Source: JAIVGV01 sp032229975 (lineage in GTDB: Bacteria > Acidobacteriota > Blastocatellia > Pyrinomonadales > Pyrinomonadaceae). Taken from it: DNA of 64,000 nucleotides. The notes beneath the pieces were generated by a model, which saw only the letters and a list, made by a program, of their open reading frames with translations, did not search any database and was not told the origin of the DNA. Every line of letters begins with the position of its first letter. Position 1 is the stretch's first letter. Made by a program: the position numbers and the translations under genes. This document shows, one piece after another, positions 16,352 through 24,571 of this stretch. The stretch is taken from assembly GCA_032229975.1 (NCBI GenBank), contig JAVXVG010000048.1, positions 8,583 through 72,582 of the forward strand, read 5' to 3'.

Positions 16352-17845
16352 ATGATCGTCACACCGACACTCGTCCTCTGTGCCATGCTCTATGCGCTTG
16401 CGCTGTTGCCTGCTTGCTACCGAGTGGCCCCTGCGAGCGACAACGCGAATGCGACGATGCCAGCCTCGTCTGTCTTCTTCGAGTCTGTGCCGACGGACGA
16501 TCAAAGCGGCGACGATGCGCTGGCCTCCGCGCGCCGACTCGATAGTCAGAATCGTCAGGCAAACGGTGAGCTTCAGAGCCTGAGCCCGCAGGAGCATATG
16601 CGTCGCGCCGCGATCTACCTCGTCAACCGGGCCTTCTCGGAAGCGCGCGAGCACTGGACGACGCTCATCGGTCGCTATCCGAAAGATCAAAACGTGCCCG
16701 CCGCCCTCTTCGGCATCGGTCGCTCCTTCTACGTCGAGCGTCGCTACGCGGAGGCCCTTCCCTTCTTCGAGCGACTCGGTCGCGACTTCGCACAGCAGAA
16801 GGAGGGGCGCGAGGGTTTCTACTACACAGCCGCAACGATGCTGCGACTCGGCAGACCAGCTGACGCCGCCGCGCGCTACCTCGAATACGCGGATCATTTT
16901 CCGCAGGGCGAGCGCATCGAGAACGCTTATCTGAATGCGATTGACAGTTGGCGCGAAGCGGGCCGCAATGATCTCGCGCAGCAGTGGATCGGCTTCACGC
17001 GTGAGAAGTATCGCGGCAAGCCTGCGGACGCAAACGCGCTCTTCGCGCAGTTGCGCCTCGAACTCGCTTCAAGTGATTGGCAATCGGCAATGCACACTGC
17101 GACCGAATTGCGCGGCGTCACATTCTCGAAGGACGTGCAGACGACACCCGCAGAGATCGACTACTTGCGAGCCTACTCACTTGAACACGAGAAGCAGGAA
17201 GCGCAGGCTGGCCCGATCTTTCAATCAATCGCAGATCGCACAACTTCTTACTACGGTTGGCGCGCAACAGAGCATCTGGAAAAACTCGATGGAGCATCGA
17301 AGCGCGCGGCGTCTGTTCGTTCGTCATCAGTGAAGAGAGAGATCGAGAGTGCGTCGGCTAACTATCCCGTGCCGAGTCGCGAAGTGATCTTGAGAGCGGT
17401 GAAAGGCAAGGACGTTGATCCGCGCTTCGTCCTCTCCATCATGCGACAGGAGAGCGGCTACAACACACGCGCGCACTCGCAGGCGGGCGCGCGCGGCCTG
17501 CTCCAACTAACGATTGACGTGGCGAACAAGTATGCGGCGGGCGCAGGGATCAAGAATGTTTCAGAGGATGATCTCTACAGGCCGGAAGTGAATATCCCCG
17601 TCGGCATCGAATACCTCTCGCTGCTCTTCAAGATGTTTCCCGGTCTGCCCGAAGCGGTGGCCGCTTCCTACAATGGCGGCGAGGACAACGTCGAACGCTG
17701 GGTGCGCCGCGCCGCCACCAAAGACAACGGTGTCTTCACAGCCGAGATCGGATTCGCCGAGTCGAAAGACTACGCGATGAAAGTCATGGCAAACTATCGC
17801 GCCTATCAGCAACTCTACACTTCCGATCTTCAACGTAAACGATAA
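16352..17845 (+). CDS. Lytic transglycosylase lipoprotein (SLT domain) with TPR-like region
   Basis: A 497-residue protein. The start at ATG 16352 gives a lipoprotein signal with lipobox LPAC (Cys22), so the product is lipid-anchored in the periplasm. Residues about 70-290 are alpha-helical repeats like those of Slt70/YfgC-type proteins. The C-terminal ~160 residues form the SLT domain, with the catalytic Glu in IMRQESGYN, the GARGLLQL motif and AASYNGGEDNV. These enzymes cleave the MurNAc-GlcNAc bond of peptidoglycan to 1,6-anhydro ends. A TTG-initiated frame from 16280 would bury the lipobox. It could supply muropeptides for the salvage genes found elsewhere in the window; this is inference only. 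Confidence 0.92.
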   Translation: MIVTPTLVLCAMLYALALLPACYRVAPASDNANATMPASSVFFESVPTDDQSGDDALASARRLDSQNRQANGELQSLSPQEHMRRAAIYLVNRAFSEAREHWTTLIGRYPKDQNVPAALFGIGRSFYVERRYAEALPFFERLGRDFAQQKEGREGFYYTAATMLRLGRPADAAARYLEYADHFPQGERIENAYLNAIDSWREAGRNDLAQQWIGFTREKYRGKPADANALFAQLRLELASSDWQSAMHTATELRGVTFSKDVQTTPAEIDYLRAYSLEHEKQEAQAGPIFQSIADRTTSYYGWRATEHLEKLDGASKRAASVRSSSVKREIESASANYPVPSREVILRAVKGKDVDPRFVLSIMRQESGYNTRAHSQAGARGLLQLTIDVANKYAAGAGIKNVSEDDLYRPEVNIPVGIEYLSLLFKMFPGLPEAVAASYNGGEDNVERWVRRAATKDNGVFTAEIGFAESKDYAMKVMANYRAYQQLYTSDLQRKR

Positions 17846-17887
17846 GAGACGATCAACAAGCTACAAGTTGCGCCCATCCGCGCACGC

Positions 17888-18913
17888 CTACGGCTGAGGA
17901 CAGTAGCGAGGGTCTTTGAAGCCGCGCGCGCGTTCGCGTCGCCGGAGTGGATCGGGATCGATGACGACGGGACGCGGCAAGATGCCGAGGCTGATGAGCG
18001 CGGGGCGATACTCGTAGCGGATCGTCACGTCGGCTGCGGGCTCGCGTTCGAGATCGAGATTGACCCAGCGCACGTCGTTGCCGATGGAGCGACCGATCCC
18101 CGTCGCCGCGTATTCGTCGTCGTCTGTTCGCGTCGCAGCGCGCTCCTTCGGCTGCCGCGCGCCCGATGCGCTCGTTGAAGGCGCGGACTCCGATTCTCTT
18201 TTCAACTCGCCTTCGCCGCGTTGCGACTGCGAATCGAGCGGGCGCGGAGACGGCGGCGCAACTTCAGAGTAAACACGTCGCTCGCGGAAGAAGACAGCGG
18301 AGATGATGCCCACATCTTCGGCCCGGCCGATCTTGTTGGCATAGGAATCGCGCTCGCTCGTGAAATAGAAACGGCGCGCGCGCGTCCGACTCATCTGCCA
18401 GCCCGTCACGGCGATCGTGCCGTAGGGCTCGATGATCCACTTGCTCGCGTCGCGCGCGGTGGTGCGACGCGCGTCGATCGAGTTCAGGCCGTCAACGGCC
18501 AGTGCGACCGCGACGCGCACGGGCAGAGGATTGCGCACGCGCAACTCGTACTCCGCGCCCGCGCGCGCTTCGACGTAAACGCGCCCGCGCGCAGGGTATT
18601 GCTCAAGCCTCGCGCCACCGACGAGCACCTCAACCTCAAAGGGTTGGTAGCGGATCGGCTCAGCACCCTCCTGCGCGGGCCGCCAATCTTGCGCAGAGTC
18701 ATCCGCCGCGTTCAATTCCGACGATGGAATGATATTCGAGTCTGATGTCGAAACATCGTTAGTGTCGAACAAGTTAGACTGTGCAGCCTCGTTCGAGTTG
18801 ATCAACCTCGCGTCGGCCACTCTCTTTGAGAGTCGCGACCCGACGGCGAAGTTCGCAATGATGAGCGTGACGAGACAGGCGGTGCAGATCGTGATCGCAA
18901 AAGTCTTTCGCAT
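17888..18913 (-). CDS. Uncharacterised membrane-anchored protein
   Basis: A 341-residue protein starting at ATG 18913, with CGGAGG nine bases upstream. One hydrophobic segment (about residues 5-24) acts as signal or anchor. A Ser/Asp/Asn-rich linker follows. Then comes a beta-rich domain about 85-215 containing the EYELRVRNPLPVRVAVALAV strand pair, a repeated theme in acidobacterial exported proteins of unknown role. A second low-complexity Ser/Glu/Arg stretch (about 225-265) precedes a conserved-looking C-terminus. I cannot assign a function. The frame upstream to 19084 overlaps the divergent debranching-enzyme gene and is not used. Confidence 0.75.
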   Translation of the reverse strand: MRKTFAITICTACLVTLIIANFAVGSRLSKRVADARLINSNEAAQSNLFDTNDVSTSDSNIIPSSELNAADDSAQDWRPAQEGAEPIRYQPFEVEVLVGGARLEQYPARGRVYVEARAGAEYELRVRNPLPVRVAVALAVDGLNSIDARRTTARDASKWIIEPYGTIAVTGWQMSRTRARRFYFTSERDSYANKIGRAEDVGIISAVFFRERRVYSEVAPPSPRPLDSQSQRGEGELKRESESAPSTSASGARQPKERAATRTDDDEYAATGIGRSIGNDVRWVNLDLEREPAADVTIRYEYRPALISLGILPRPVVIDPDPLRRRERARGFKDPRYCPQP

Positions 18914-19037
18914 CTCTTCAACCTCCGGCGAAAATTCCCTTCCCACCCTTTGAACGTCGCTCAACCGATTTCTTGCGGGCGCGACTGCGGTTTGTGGTAC
19001 AAGTGCGACGTGGACTTGCGTCGGGGAGGCGCGGCGA

Positions 19038-21026
19038 ATGATCAGTTTCGACGAAGGCGAGTGCAGACAATTCGACGCGGCCACACAGCGCGAGTGGCTT
19101 GAGACGAACGGGCTCGGCGGCTACGCCTCCTCGACCGTTACCGGCCTCAACTCGCGCCGCTATCACGGCCTGCTCGTCGCAGCCGCCGCCCCGCCGACCA
19201 AGCGCATCGTCCTGCTCTCTAAATTTGAAGAAGTCATCGTCGTCGGCGATGAACGCTTCGAGCTATCGACGAACCTCTACGAGCCTGACGTGATCAGTCC
19301 ACGAGGCTATCAACTCATGTCGGGCTTCCGTCTCGATCCGTTCCCCGTCTTCACCTTTCGCGCGGGCCACTTCGAGATCGAGAAATCGATCTTCATGGCC
19401 CACTCGCAGAACACGACCGTCGTGCGCTATCGCTATAGCGCGCCGCAGGGCGCACGTGCACGACTTGAGTTGCGCCCCTTCGTCGCCTTCCGCGACTATC
19501 ATTCGCTCGCGCGCGAAGCTCTCGATATCTTTCTCGACGCGAAGATCGAGCGCGGCCTGCTGCGCTTCGGCAAACGCGATGACGAGCTCGCGCTCTACCT
19601 CGCGCACGATGCCACCTCGCTCCGCGCCGAAGGGCTCTGGTACAGAAACTTCCTTTACGCGGAAGAGAGAGCGCGCGGCTTCGATGACCACGAAGACCTG
19701 TTCAATCCCTGCCTGCTCGCATTCGATCTCGAAGACGGAAAGACCTGCAACCTCATCGCCTCGACCGAACTTTGCAACGCCGCATCAGCACAGTCACTCG
19801 AAGACTCGGAACGCGAGCGACGACAAGAACTACAGACGCGCGATGCGACTGATATCGCAACGCAAGACGATCGTGCGGATTATCTCTCGTTGCTCAAGAG
19901 CGCAGCCGATCAATTCATCGTCAGGCGCGACGCTAATCTCTCGACCATCATCGCGGGCTATCACTGGTTCACCGATTGGGGCCGCGACACGATGATCTCG
20001 CTCCCCGGTCTGGCCCTCGCCACGGGCCGCTTCGACGTAGCGCGCGAGATACTGCTCGCCTTCGCGGGTAGCCTTAATCAAGGCTTGATCCCTAACCGCT
20101 TTCCCGATGCGGGCGAGCAGCCCGAATACAATACCGCCGATGCGACGCTCTGGTTCGTCAACGCCATCGGCGAGTACCTGCGTCGCACCAACGATGAGGC
20201 GTTCGTGCGCGCGAGTTTGTATGAGCCGCTACTTGAGATCGTCGGCTGGCACGAGCGCGGGACACACTACGACATACGCATGACCTCCGACTCGCTGCTA
20301 CGGGCCGGCAACGAAGACGTGCAGCTCACTTGGATGGACGTGAAGATCGGCGACTGGGTGGTGACGCCGCGCGCGGGCAAGCCCGTCGAGATTCAGGCCC
20401 TCTGGTACAACGCTCTGCGCACGGTCGCGATGATCAGTGGCCGCTTCAATGATGAGCCGACGCGCAAACATTGTCGCGCCGTTGCCGACGCCGCGCGGGC
20501 CAGCTTCAACGGTCTCTTCTGGAACGAGTCGCGCGAGTGCCTCTACGATTACATCGACGATGCGGGCGAGCCGGACGACTGCGTGCGACCGAACCAGATT
20601 TTCGCCGTCAGCCTGCCGCACGCGATCACGACGGGCCCGCGCGCCGCGTTGGTCGTCGCCTGCGTCGAGCGTGAGCTGCTCACGCCCTTTGGCCTGCGCA
20701 CGCTCGCGCGCGGCGATGCGAACTATCGCGGCCGCTACGAGGGCAATGCATACGCGCGCGACACGGCTTATCATCAGGGCACGGTCTGGGCTTGGCTCAT
20801 GGGGCCATTCGTCACGGCGTATTTGAAGGTGCACGGACGCTCGCCTGAGAGCATTGCCACGGCGCGCGGGTGGCTCTCGAACTTTCGCGCGCACTTGCGC
20901 GAGGCGGGCGTCGGTCAAATCTCCGAAATCTTCGACGGCGATCCGCCGCACACGCCGCGCGGCTGCATCGCACAGGCTTGGAGCGTCGCAGAAGTTTTGC
21001 GTTGCGAGTTGGAAGAGTTGAATTGA
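19038..21026 (+). CDS. Glycogen debranching enzyme (amylo-alpha-1,6-glucosidase, GDE N and C domains)
   Basis: A 662-residue cytosolic enzyme that removes alpha-1,6-linked glucose stubs from glycogen or related glucans. The N-terminal domain (about 1-220) has the family-typical WLETNGLGGYASST near residue 20 and SRRYHGLLVA. The C-terminal (alpha/alpha)6 domain shows FTDWGRDTMISLPGL, EYNTADATLWFV and the acidic motif LTWMDVKIGDWVVTPR. Late motifs YEGNAYARDTAYHQGTVW and GCIAQAWSVAE complete the fold. The length matches prokaryotic members. GAGG lies about 10 bases before the ATG at 19038. No other glycogen gene is adjacent. The family assignment is firm. Confidence 0.94.
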   Translation: MISFDEGECRQFDAATQREWLETNGLGGYASSTVTGLNSRRYHGLLVAAAAPPTKRIVLLSKFEEVIVVGDERFELSTNLYEPDVISPRGYQLMSGFRLDPFPVFTFRAGHFEIEKSIFMAHSQNTTVVRYRYSAPQGARARLELRPFVAFRDYHSLAREALDIFLDAKIERGLLRFGKRDDELALYLAHDATSLRAEGLWYRNFLYAEERARGFDDHEDLFNPCLLAFDLEDGKTCNLIASTELCNAASAQSLEDSERERRQELQTRDATDIATQDDRADYLSLLKSAADQFIVRRDANLSTIIAGYHWFTDWGRDTMISLPGLALATGRFDVAREILLAFAGSLNQGLIPNRFPDAGEQPEYNTADATLWFVNAIGEYLRRTNDEAFVRASLYEPLLEIVGWHERGTHYDIRMTSDSLLRAGNEDVQLTWMDVKIGDWVVTPRAGKPVEIQALWYNALRTVAMISGRFNDEPTRKHCRAVADAARASFNGLFWNESRECLYDYIDDAGEPDDCVRPNQIFAVSLPHAITTGPRAALVVACVERELLTPFGLRTLARGDANYRGRYEGNAYARDTAYHQGTVWAWLMGPFVTAYLKVHGRSPESIATARGWLSNFRAHLREAGVGQISEIFDGDPPHTPRGCIAQAWSVAEVLRCELEELN

Positions 21027-21148
21027 GCCTGCGCGTTCGCCTAAAAGTTGTGAATTGGATTAAAACTTGATCGCTTGATGCTCAAACGATAGACGACACG
21101 ACATTGCTCATCAAGACGTTTCAGAAATTCATCATGAGGTGAGTTGAG

Positions 21149-21310
21149 ATGCCAACCAACACGCCGCCGCCTTATTTTCCGCAGGCTTCACTTATGCCGC
21201 CCGATCCGAATCGTTGGCGCAAAATCAAGGCCGGGATGATCGGCTGCGCCGCGCTGGCCCTCGTCGCGCTCGTCGCGCTCGTCGCGTGGCTCGTCGTTCA
21301 CTTCAAGTGA
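21149..21310 (+). CDS. Small single-pass membrane protein, 53 residues
   Basis: A 53-residue product with a Pro-rich N-terminus (MPTNTPPPYFPQ), a short basic stretch (NRWRKIK) and one strongly hydrophobic C-terminal segment of about 22 residues (ALALVALVALVAWLVV). The topology is probably N-in with a very short periplasmic tail. GAGGTGAG ends a few bases before the ATG at 21149, a good ribosome-binding site. Its stop overlaps the 3' end of the convergent VKOR gene by 8 bases. No family is recognised. Coding is supported by the ribosome-binding site and the physically sensible sequence. Confidence 0.65.
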   Translation: MPTNTPPPYFPQASLMPPDPNRWRKIKAGMIGCAALALVALVALVAWLVVHFK

Positions 21311-21818
21311 TGGCCCGGCGGAGCGCGAGTCTTTGCAGTATGACGACGATGGTGAGCAGCGTCGTCGTCGCGGCGGAGAGCAGGCAGTATTGACAGAAGG
21401 CGTGGAGCAGGAAGGCCTGCACGTAGAGAAGCCAGAGCGTGAAGAGGAACATGATGGCGACGATGGGGAGGAGAAACTTGCGCGCGCCCGCGTAGCCGAA
21501 GGCCGAGAGCGTGGCGAGGCTGAAGACCATGAAGTAGGCGAGTGCGCCTACGCTCGCGAGCGGCAAGCGGCCGATGGTTGCGAAGCGACTTCCCAGAACT
21601 TCCGCGCAGCCATGCGTGATCGAACATTGAAGCGACGCGCCTGTGAGATGTTCGACCGTGAGATAGACCGCGTCGCCGAGCCCGACGAGCGCGAGCAGCG
21701 CGGCACACACGTCGAGCAGCCTCGCGCGTGAAGAAACGGCGGTCGAAGAGTTCACCCGCGAAGCATCACCGGCCGCCGGATCGATCTGTTCGATCTGTCC
21801 ATCCACACGCGTCTTCAC
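21303..21818 (-). CDS. Vitamin K epoxide reductase (VKOR) family protein
   Basis: A 171-residue membrane protein with four hydrophobic segments. It re-oxidises periplasmic thiol oxidases using quinone, as DsbB does. The loop Cys pair is Cys65/Cys71 in QCSITHGCAEVLGS, the conserved Ser/Thr region is GRLPLASVGALAYF, and the active CxxC is Cys142-Gln-Tyr-Cys145. The start is a GTG at 21818 that overlaps the TGA stop of the upstream DsbA-like gene (GTGA), which indicates translational coupling. Together the two genes form a complete oxidative protein-folding pair. Confidence 0.92.
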   Translation of the reverse strand: MKTRVDGQIEQIDPAAGDASRVNSSTAVSSRARLLDVCAALLALVGLGDAVYLTVEHLTGASLQCSITHGCAEVLGSRFATIGRLPLASVGALAYFMVFSLATLSAFGYAGARKFLLPIVAIMFLFTLWLLYVQAFLLHAFCQYCLLSAATTTLLTIVVILQRLALRRAIT

Positions 21819-22522
21819 TTCTTCTTCGCAGCCAGTTCGCTCTCGACCGCCGCGCTCAACTTGTCGAGCGTGTTGCTCTCTTCAAACGAAAGCATCCGCC
21901 CGTTGATGAAGAAGGTGGGGGTGGCCGTGATGCCCATCGCCGCGCCGCGCCGCTCGTCCGCGACGACGCGCATGGCGACGATGGAACTGTCCATGTCCTC
22001 CGTGAAGCGCGGCACGTCGAGTCCCAGAGATTTAGCGTAGCCGATGAAGATGGTGCGCGCGTCGTCAGGGTCTTTCCAATCGTTCTGCTTGTCGTAGATC
22101 AGATCGTGCATCTCCCAGAACTTGTTCTGCATCCCTGCGGCTTCCGCCGCGCGCGCGGCTTCCGAGGCGTGCTTGTGCAAGCCGCGTAGCGGGAAGTTGC
22201 GGAAGCCGATGGAGACTTGCGTCGGATACTTTTCGAGGAGTTGTTTGACGACCGTGTGCATCGCGCCGCAGGTCGGGCACTGGAAGTCCGCGAACTCCTC
22301 AAACTGCACGGGCGCGTTCTGCGCGCCGCGCATGTGCGCGGGCGGAGCTTCGTCCGCACCGGGCCGGGCCACGTTTGCGTCGCCCTGTTGTGCTGATGTC
22401 TGCGCGCGATTCTGTCCGGCGCGCGAGTCGCTCGCGCTATCGGGCTGCATGAGCCACAGCCCCGCGCCGAGCGTGGCGAGCAGGACGAGGACGATGATGA
22501 TGATGGGCAGAGACTTTTTCAT
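21815..22522 (-). CDS. DsbA-family membrane-anchored thiol:disulfide oxidoreductase
   Basis: A 235-residue protein with one N-terminal membrane segment (about residues 5-25), a Gln/Ala-rich linker and a periplasmic thioredoxin fold of the DsbA/BdbD/Thioredoxin_4 class. The active site is Cys82-Pro-Thr-Cys85 in FADFQCPTCGAMH, and the cis-Pro loop is ITATPTFFING. It introduces disulfides into exported proteins and is re-oxidised by its coupled VKOR partner, whose GTG start overlaps this stop. The ATG at 22522 has no strong ribosome-binding site. Confidence 0.93.
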   Translation of the reverse strand: MKKSLPIIIIVLVLLATLGAGLWLMQPDSASDSRAGQNRAQTSAQQGDANVARPGADEAPPAHMRGAQNAPVQFEEFADFQCPTCGAMHTVVKQLLEKYPTQVSIGFRNFPLRGLHKHASEAARAAEAAGMQNKFWEMHDLIYDKQNDWKDPDDARTIFIGYAKSLGLDVPRFTEDMDSSIVAMRVVADERRGAAMGITATPTFFINGRMLSFEESNTLDKLSAAVESELAAKKK

Positions 22523-22776
22523 GTCGTTTGGTTGAGACGATTGAGAGTCAATCGCGCGTCTTTAGCGTGCCCCACATTTGCTGTCCGGCACGAGGGCCGT
22601 CGTGCGTCGCGACTCTCCGACCGCCTTGTAGAATTCCTTCTCAGTTAGTATAAAGGCAAACGTACCTTGAATCACTTCCCCCGGAACAGTTTTCATTACA
22701 TGCGCGCGCGGGCGGGTGCGCCTTGCGCTTCACTGACAGCGCGCGAGGCGCAAGCACGATGCAGAAGGGCTGACTA

Positions 22777-23430
22777 ATGTCGCAGAACTCAATCACCGTT
22801 GTCGAAGACGAAGGGGCCGTCTCGCTCTACGATCGCTTCGCAGACCTCTACGACATGACTTTCAAGTTCAATCGCTACAGCCACTCGATTGAACATTACC
22901 TGCGCGAGCGCGCGCTCGCACTCCCCGAAGGCGCGAACGTCTTGGACGCTGGCTGCGGCACGGGCCTACTCACCATTGCGCTCCTGCGCACGCTCCCGCG
23001 ACCCGCGCGCATCACTGCCTTCGATCTCTCCGCGCCGTCGCTTGAGAAGGCCCGCGCCGCTGTCGCCAAACTATCGGAGTCAAAGCGTCACCGGATCAGT
23101 TTCATTCAAGCGAACCTGCTCACGCAACCCTTCGCGTCCGACACTTTCGACTTCGTCGCCACAAGCGGCGCGCTCGAATACGTCCCGCTCGGCGAAGGTC
23201 TCGCCGAACTCGCGCGCGTCACGAAGCCCGGCGGCTACCTGCTCCACTTCCCCGTGCGCCCTGCGCCCGCAAGCAAGTTGCTCGAACTCATGTTCCGCTT
23301 CAAGACCCACGATCCTGCGGAGGTCGAGCGTCACACACTGCGCCACTTCCGTCTCCTCGAACGCCACCGCTTCCACGCACACGAGCCCATCGGCTGGACG
23401 AAAGAAGCGCTGCTCGCGCAAAAGACCTGA
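22777..23430 (+). CDS. Class I SAM-dependent methyltransferase
   Basis: A 217-residue Rossmann-fold methyltransferase. Motif I VLDAGCGTG spans residues 55-63. An acidic Asp follows strand 2 (ITAFDLS), and the post-I and motif II regions (DTFDFVATSGALEYVPL) resemble the UbiE/Methyltransf_11 group. The substrate cannot be told from sequence. It has no signal or membrane segment. It stands alone and converges with the beta-lactamase-like gene across a repeat-rich gap. The start is the ATG at 22777. Confidence 0.9.
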   Translation: MSQNSITVVEDEGAVSLYDRFADLYDMTFKFNRYSHSIEHYLRERALALPEGANVLDAGCGTGLLTIALLRTLPRPARITAFDLSAPSLEKARAAVAKLSESKRHRISFIQANLLTQPFASDTFDFVATSGALEYVPLGEGLAELARVTKPGGYLLHFPVRPAPASKLLELMFRFKTHDPAEVERHTLRHFRLLERHRFHAHEPIGWTKEALLAQKT

Positions 23431-23580
23431 ATGGTTAATGGCAAATCGTGAATGGTAAATCGTGGGTCTCGAATCGCAGTTGAAGCGAAACGACTATCCG
23501 CGCCTTTAATTTAAGCCCGAACGATGACGATCAGTTTCGATTGACCATTAACCATTGACCATTCACCAATCACGATTTAC
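23430..23580. repeat. Inverted repeats of short words at a convergent junction
   Basis: AATGGTTAATGG (23430-23441) is matched in inverse orientation by 23545-23556, and GTAAATCGTG (23455-23464) by 23571-23580. Related words (AATGG, AAATCGTG) recur between them. The right arm overlaps the last codons and stop of the minus-strand hydrolase gene. It may act as a bidirectional terminator. The A+T-rich composition is unlike the flanking genes. Confidence 0.75.
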
Positions 23581-24571
23581 TAAAATGCGAGAGCACGACG
23601 CGCGCCACTGTGGGAATGATCTCACGCTCGTTCGCCTGATTTTCGGTGAAGGTCACGAGGACGAAGCGCGCGCCGTTGGGTAGCTCGATGTAGGTTGCAT
23701 CATGGCGCGTCGTCGAAGTCCAACCGGCCTTCGACCAGAGGCGCGCGCCGTTGAAATCTTTGAGCGCGATGCCTGTGAAGCCGTGCGCTTGATCGTCCGC
23801 ATCCTTCGACTCACCCGAATAGTCGCGCTTTAAAAGCTCCATCATCTGACTGCTTCGCGCTGGTGTGACGGCCCGGCCCGTGGCGATCTCCGAGAGCAGG
23901 CGCGCGACTGCATCGGTCGTTAGCTTGTTGCGATTCTCGCCGTTCGCGCCGCGCGAGAAATGTTCGCGCCCGTATGCGTCCTCGCAAAAAGTCTTCTGGT
24001 TGGTGTTGATGTTCGTGTAGCCGAGCGAGGCGAAGTAGCGATTGACGGCGTCGCGCTTGTACTGCCACGCCTTCATCTCCGTGGGCGATAGTTCCCTGCC
24101 GCTCGTCGTGTCTGTGATCATGTCGAGCACGTAGCTGGTCGCGTCGTTGTACGACTGGACGATCATGTCGCGCATGGCGCGGCGCAGCTCCTCCGTATCC
24201 TTAATCTTCCCATCTTCCATCAGCCGGTGCGCGTAGGCGAGGTAGAAAAGTTTGACGACGCTCGCCGGGTAGATGCGCTCGCCGCCGCGAAAGCTCGCTT
24301 GCGTTGGATGATTCGGATCGCGCAGGTCGATGAGCGTGATTGCGAGTTGCTCTCGCGTCAGCTTCTTGTCGGCGAACTTTCGCAGAGCCTCGCGCGCCGC
24401 CTCGTCAACGATTGACTGAAGCGCGGGCGACCGCGCGGGTGCGATGCGACCTGCGACGGGCTGCGCGGATTCGACTTTGTTCTGGCCCTGCTTCTGCGCC
24501 GATCCGCTCGGCACGATCAGGGAAGAGAGTACGACTAATGCAAGCGCGACAAAAAGTTTTCCGTTTCTCAT
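23570..24571 (-). CDS. Class A beta-lactamase-like serine hydrolase, exported
   Basis: A 333-residue protein with a signal peptide (hydrophobic residues about 6-22, likely cut after GSA). The fold is that of class A beta-lactamases. The nucleophile motif is Ser104-Val-Val-Lys107, the second motif Ser140-Tyr-Asn142, and KAG in WSKAGWT replaces KTG. No clear omega-loop ExxLN is seen, so true beta-lactamase activity is doubtful; a peptidase or esterase role is possible. Its ATG at 24571 overlaps the TGA stop of the upstream symporter gene (ATGA), so the two are translationally coupled. Confidence 0.85.
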   Translation of the reverse strand: MRNGKLFVALALVVLSSLIVPSGSAQKQGQNKVESAQPVAGRIAPARSPALQSIVDEAAREALRKFADKKLTREQLAITLIDLRDPNHPTQASFRGGERIYPASVVKLFYLAYAHRLMEDGKIKDTEELRRAMRDMIVQSYNDATSYVLDMITDTTSGRELSPTEMKAWQYKRDAVNRYFASLGYTNINTNQKTFCEDAYGREHFSRGANGENRNKLTTDAVARLLSEIATGRAVTPARSSQMMELLKRDYSGESKDADDQAHGFTGIALKDFNGARLWSKAGWTSTTRHDATYIELPNGARFVLVTFTENQANEREIIPTVARVVLSHFSKS

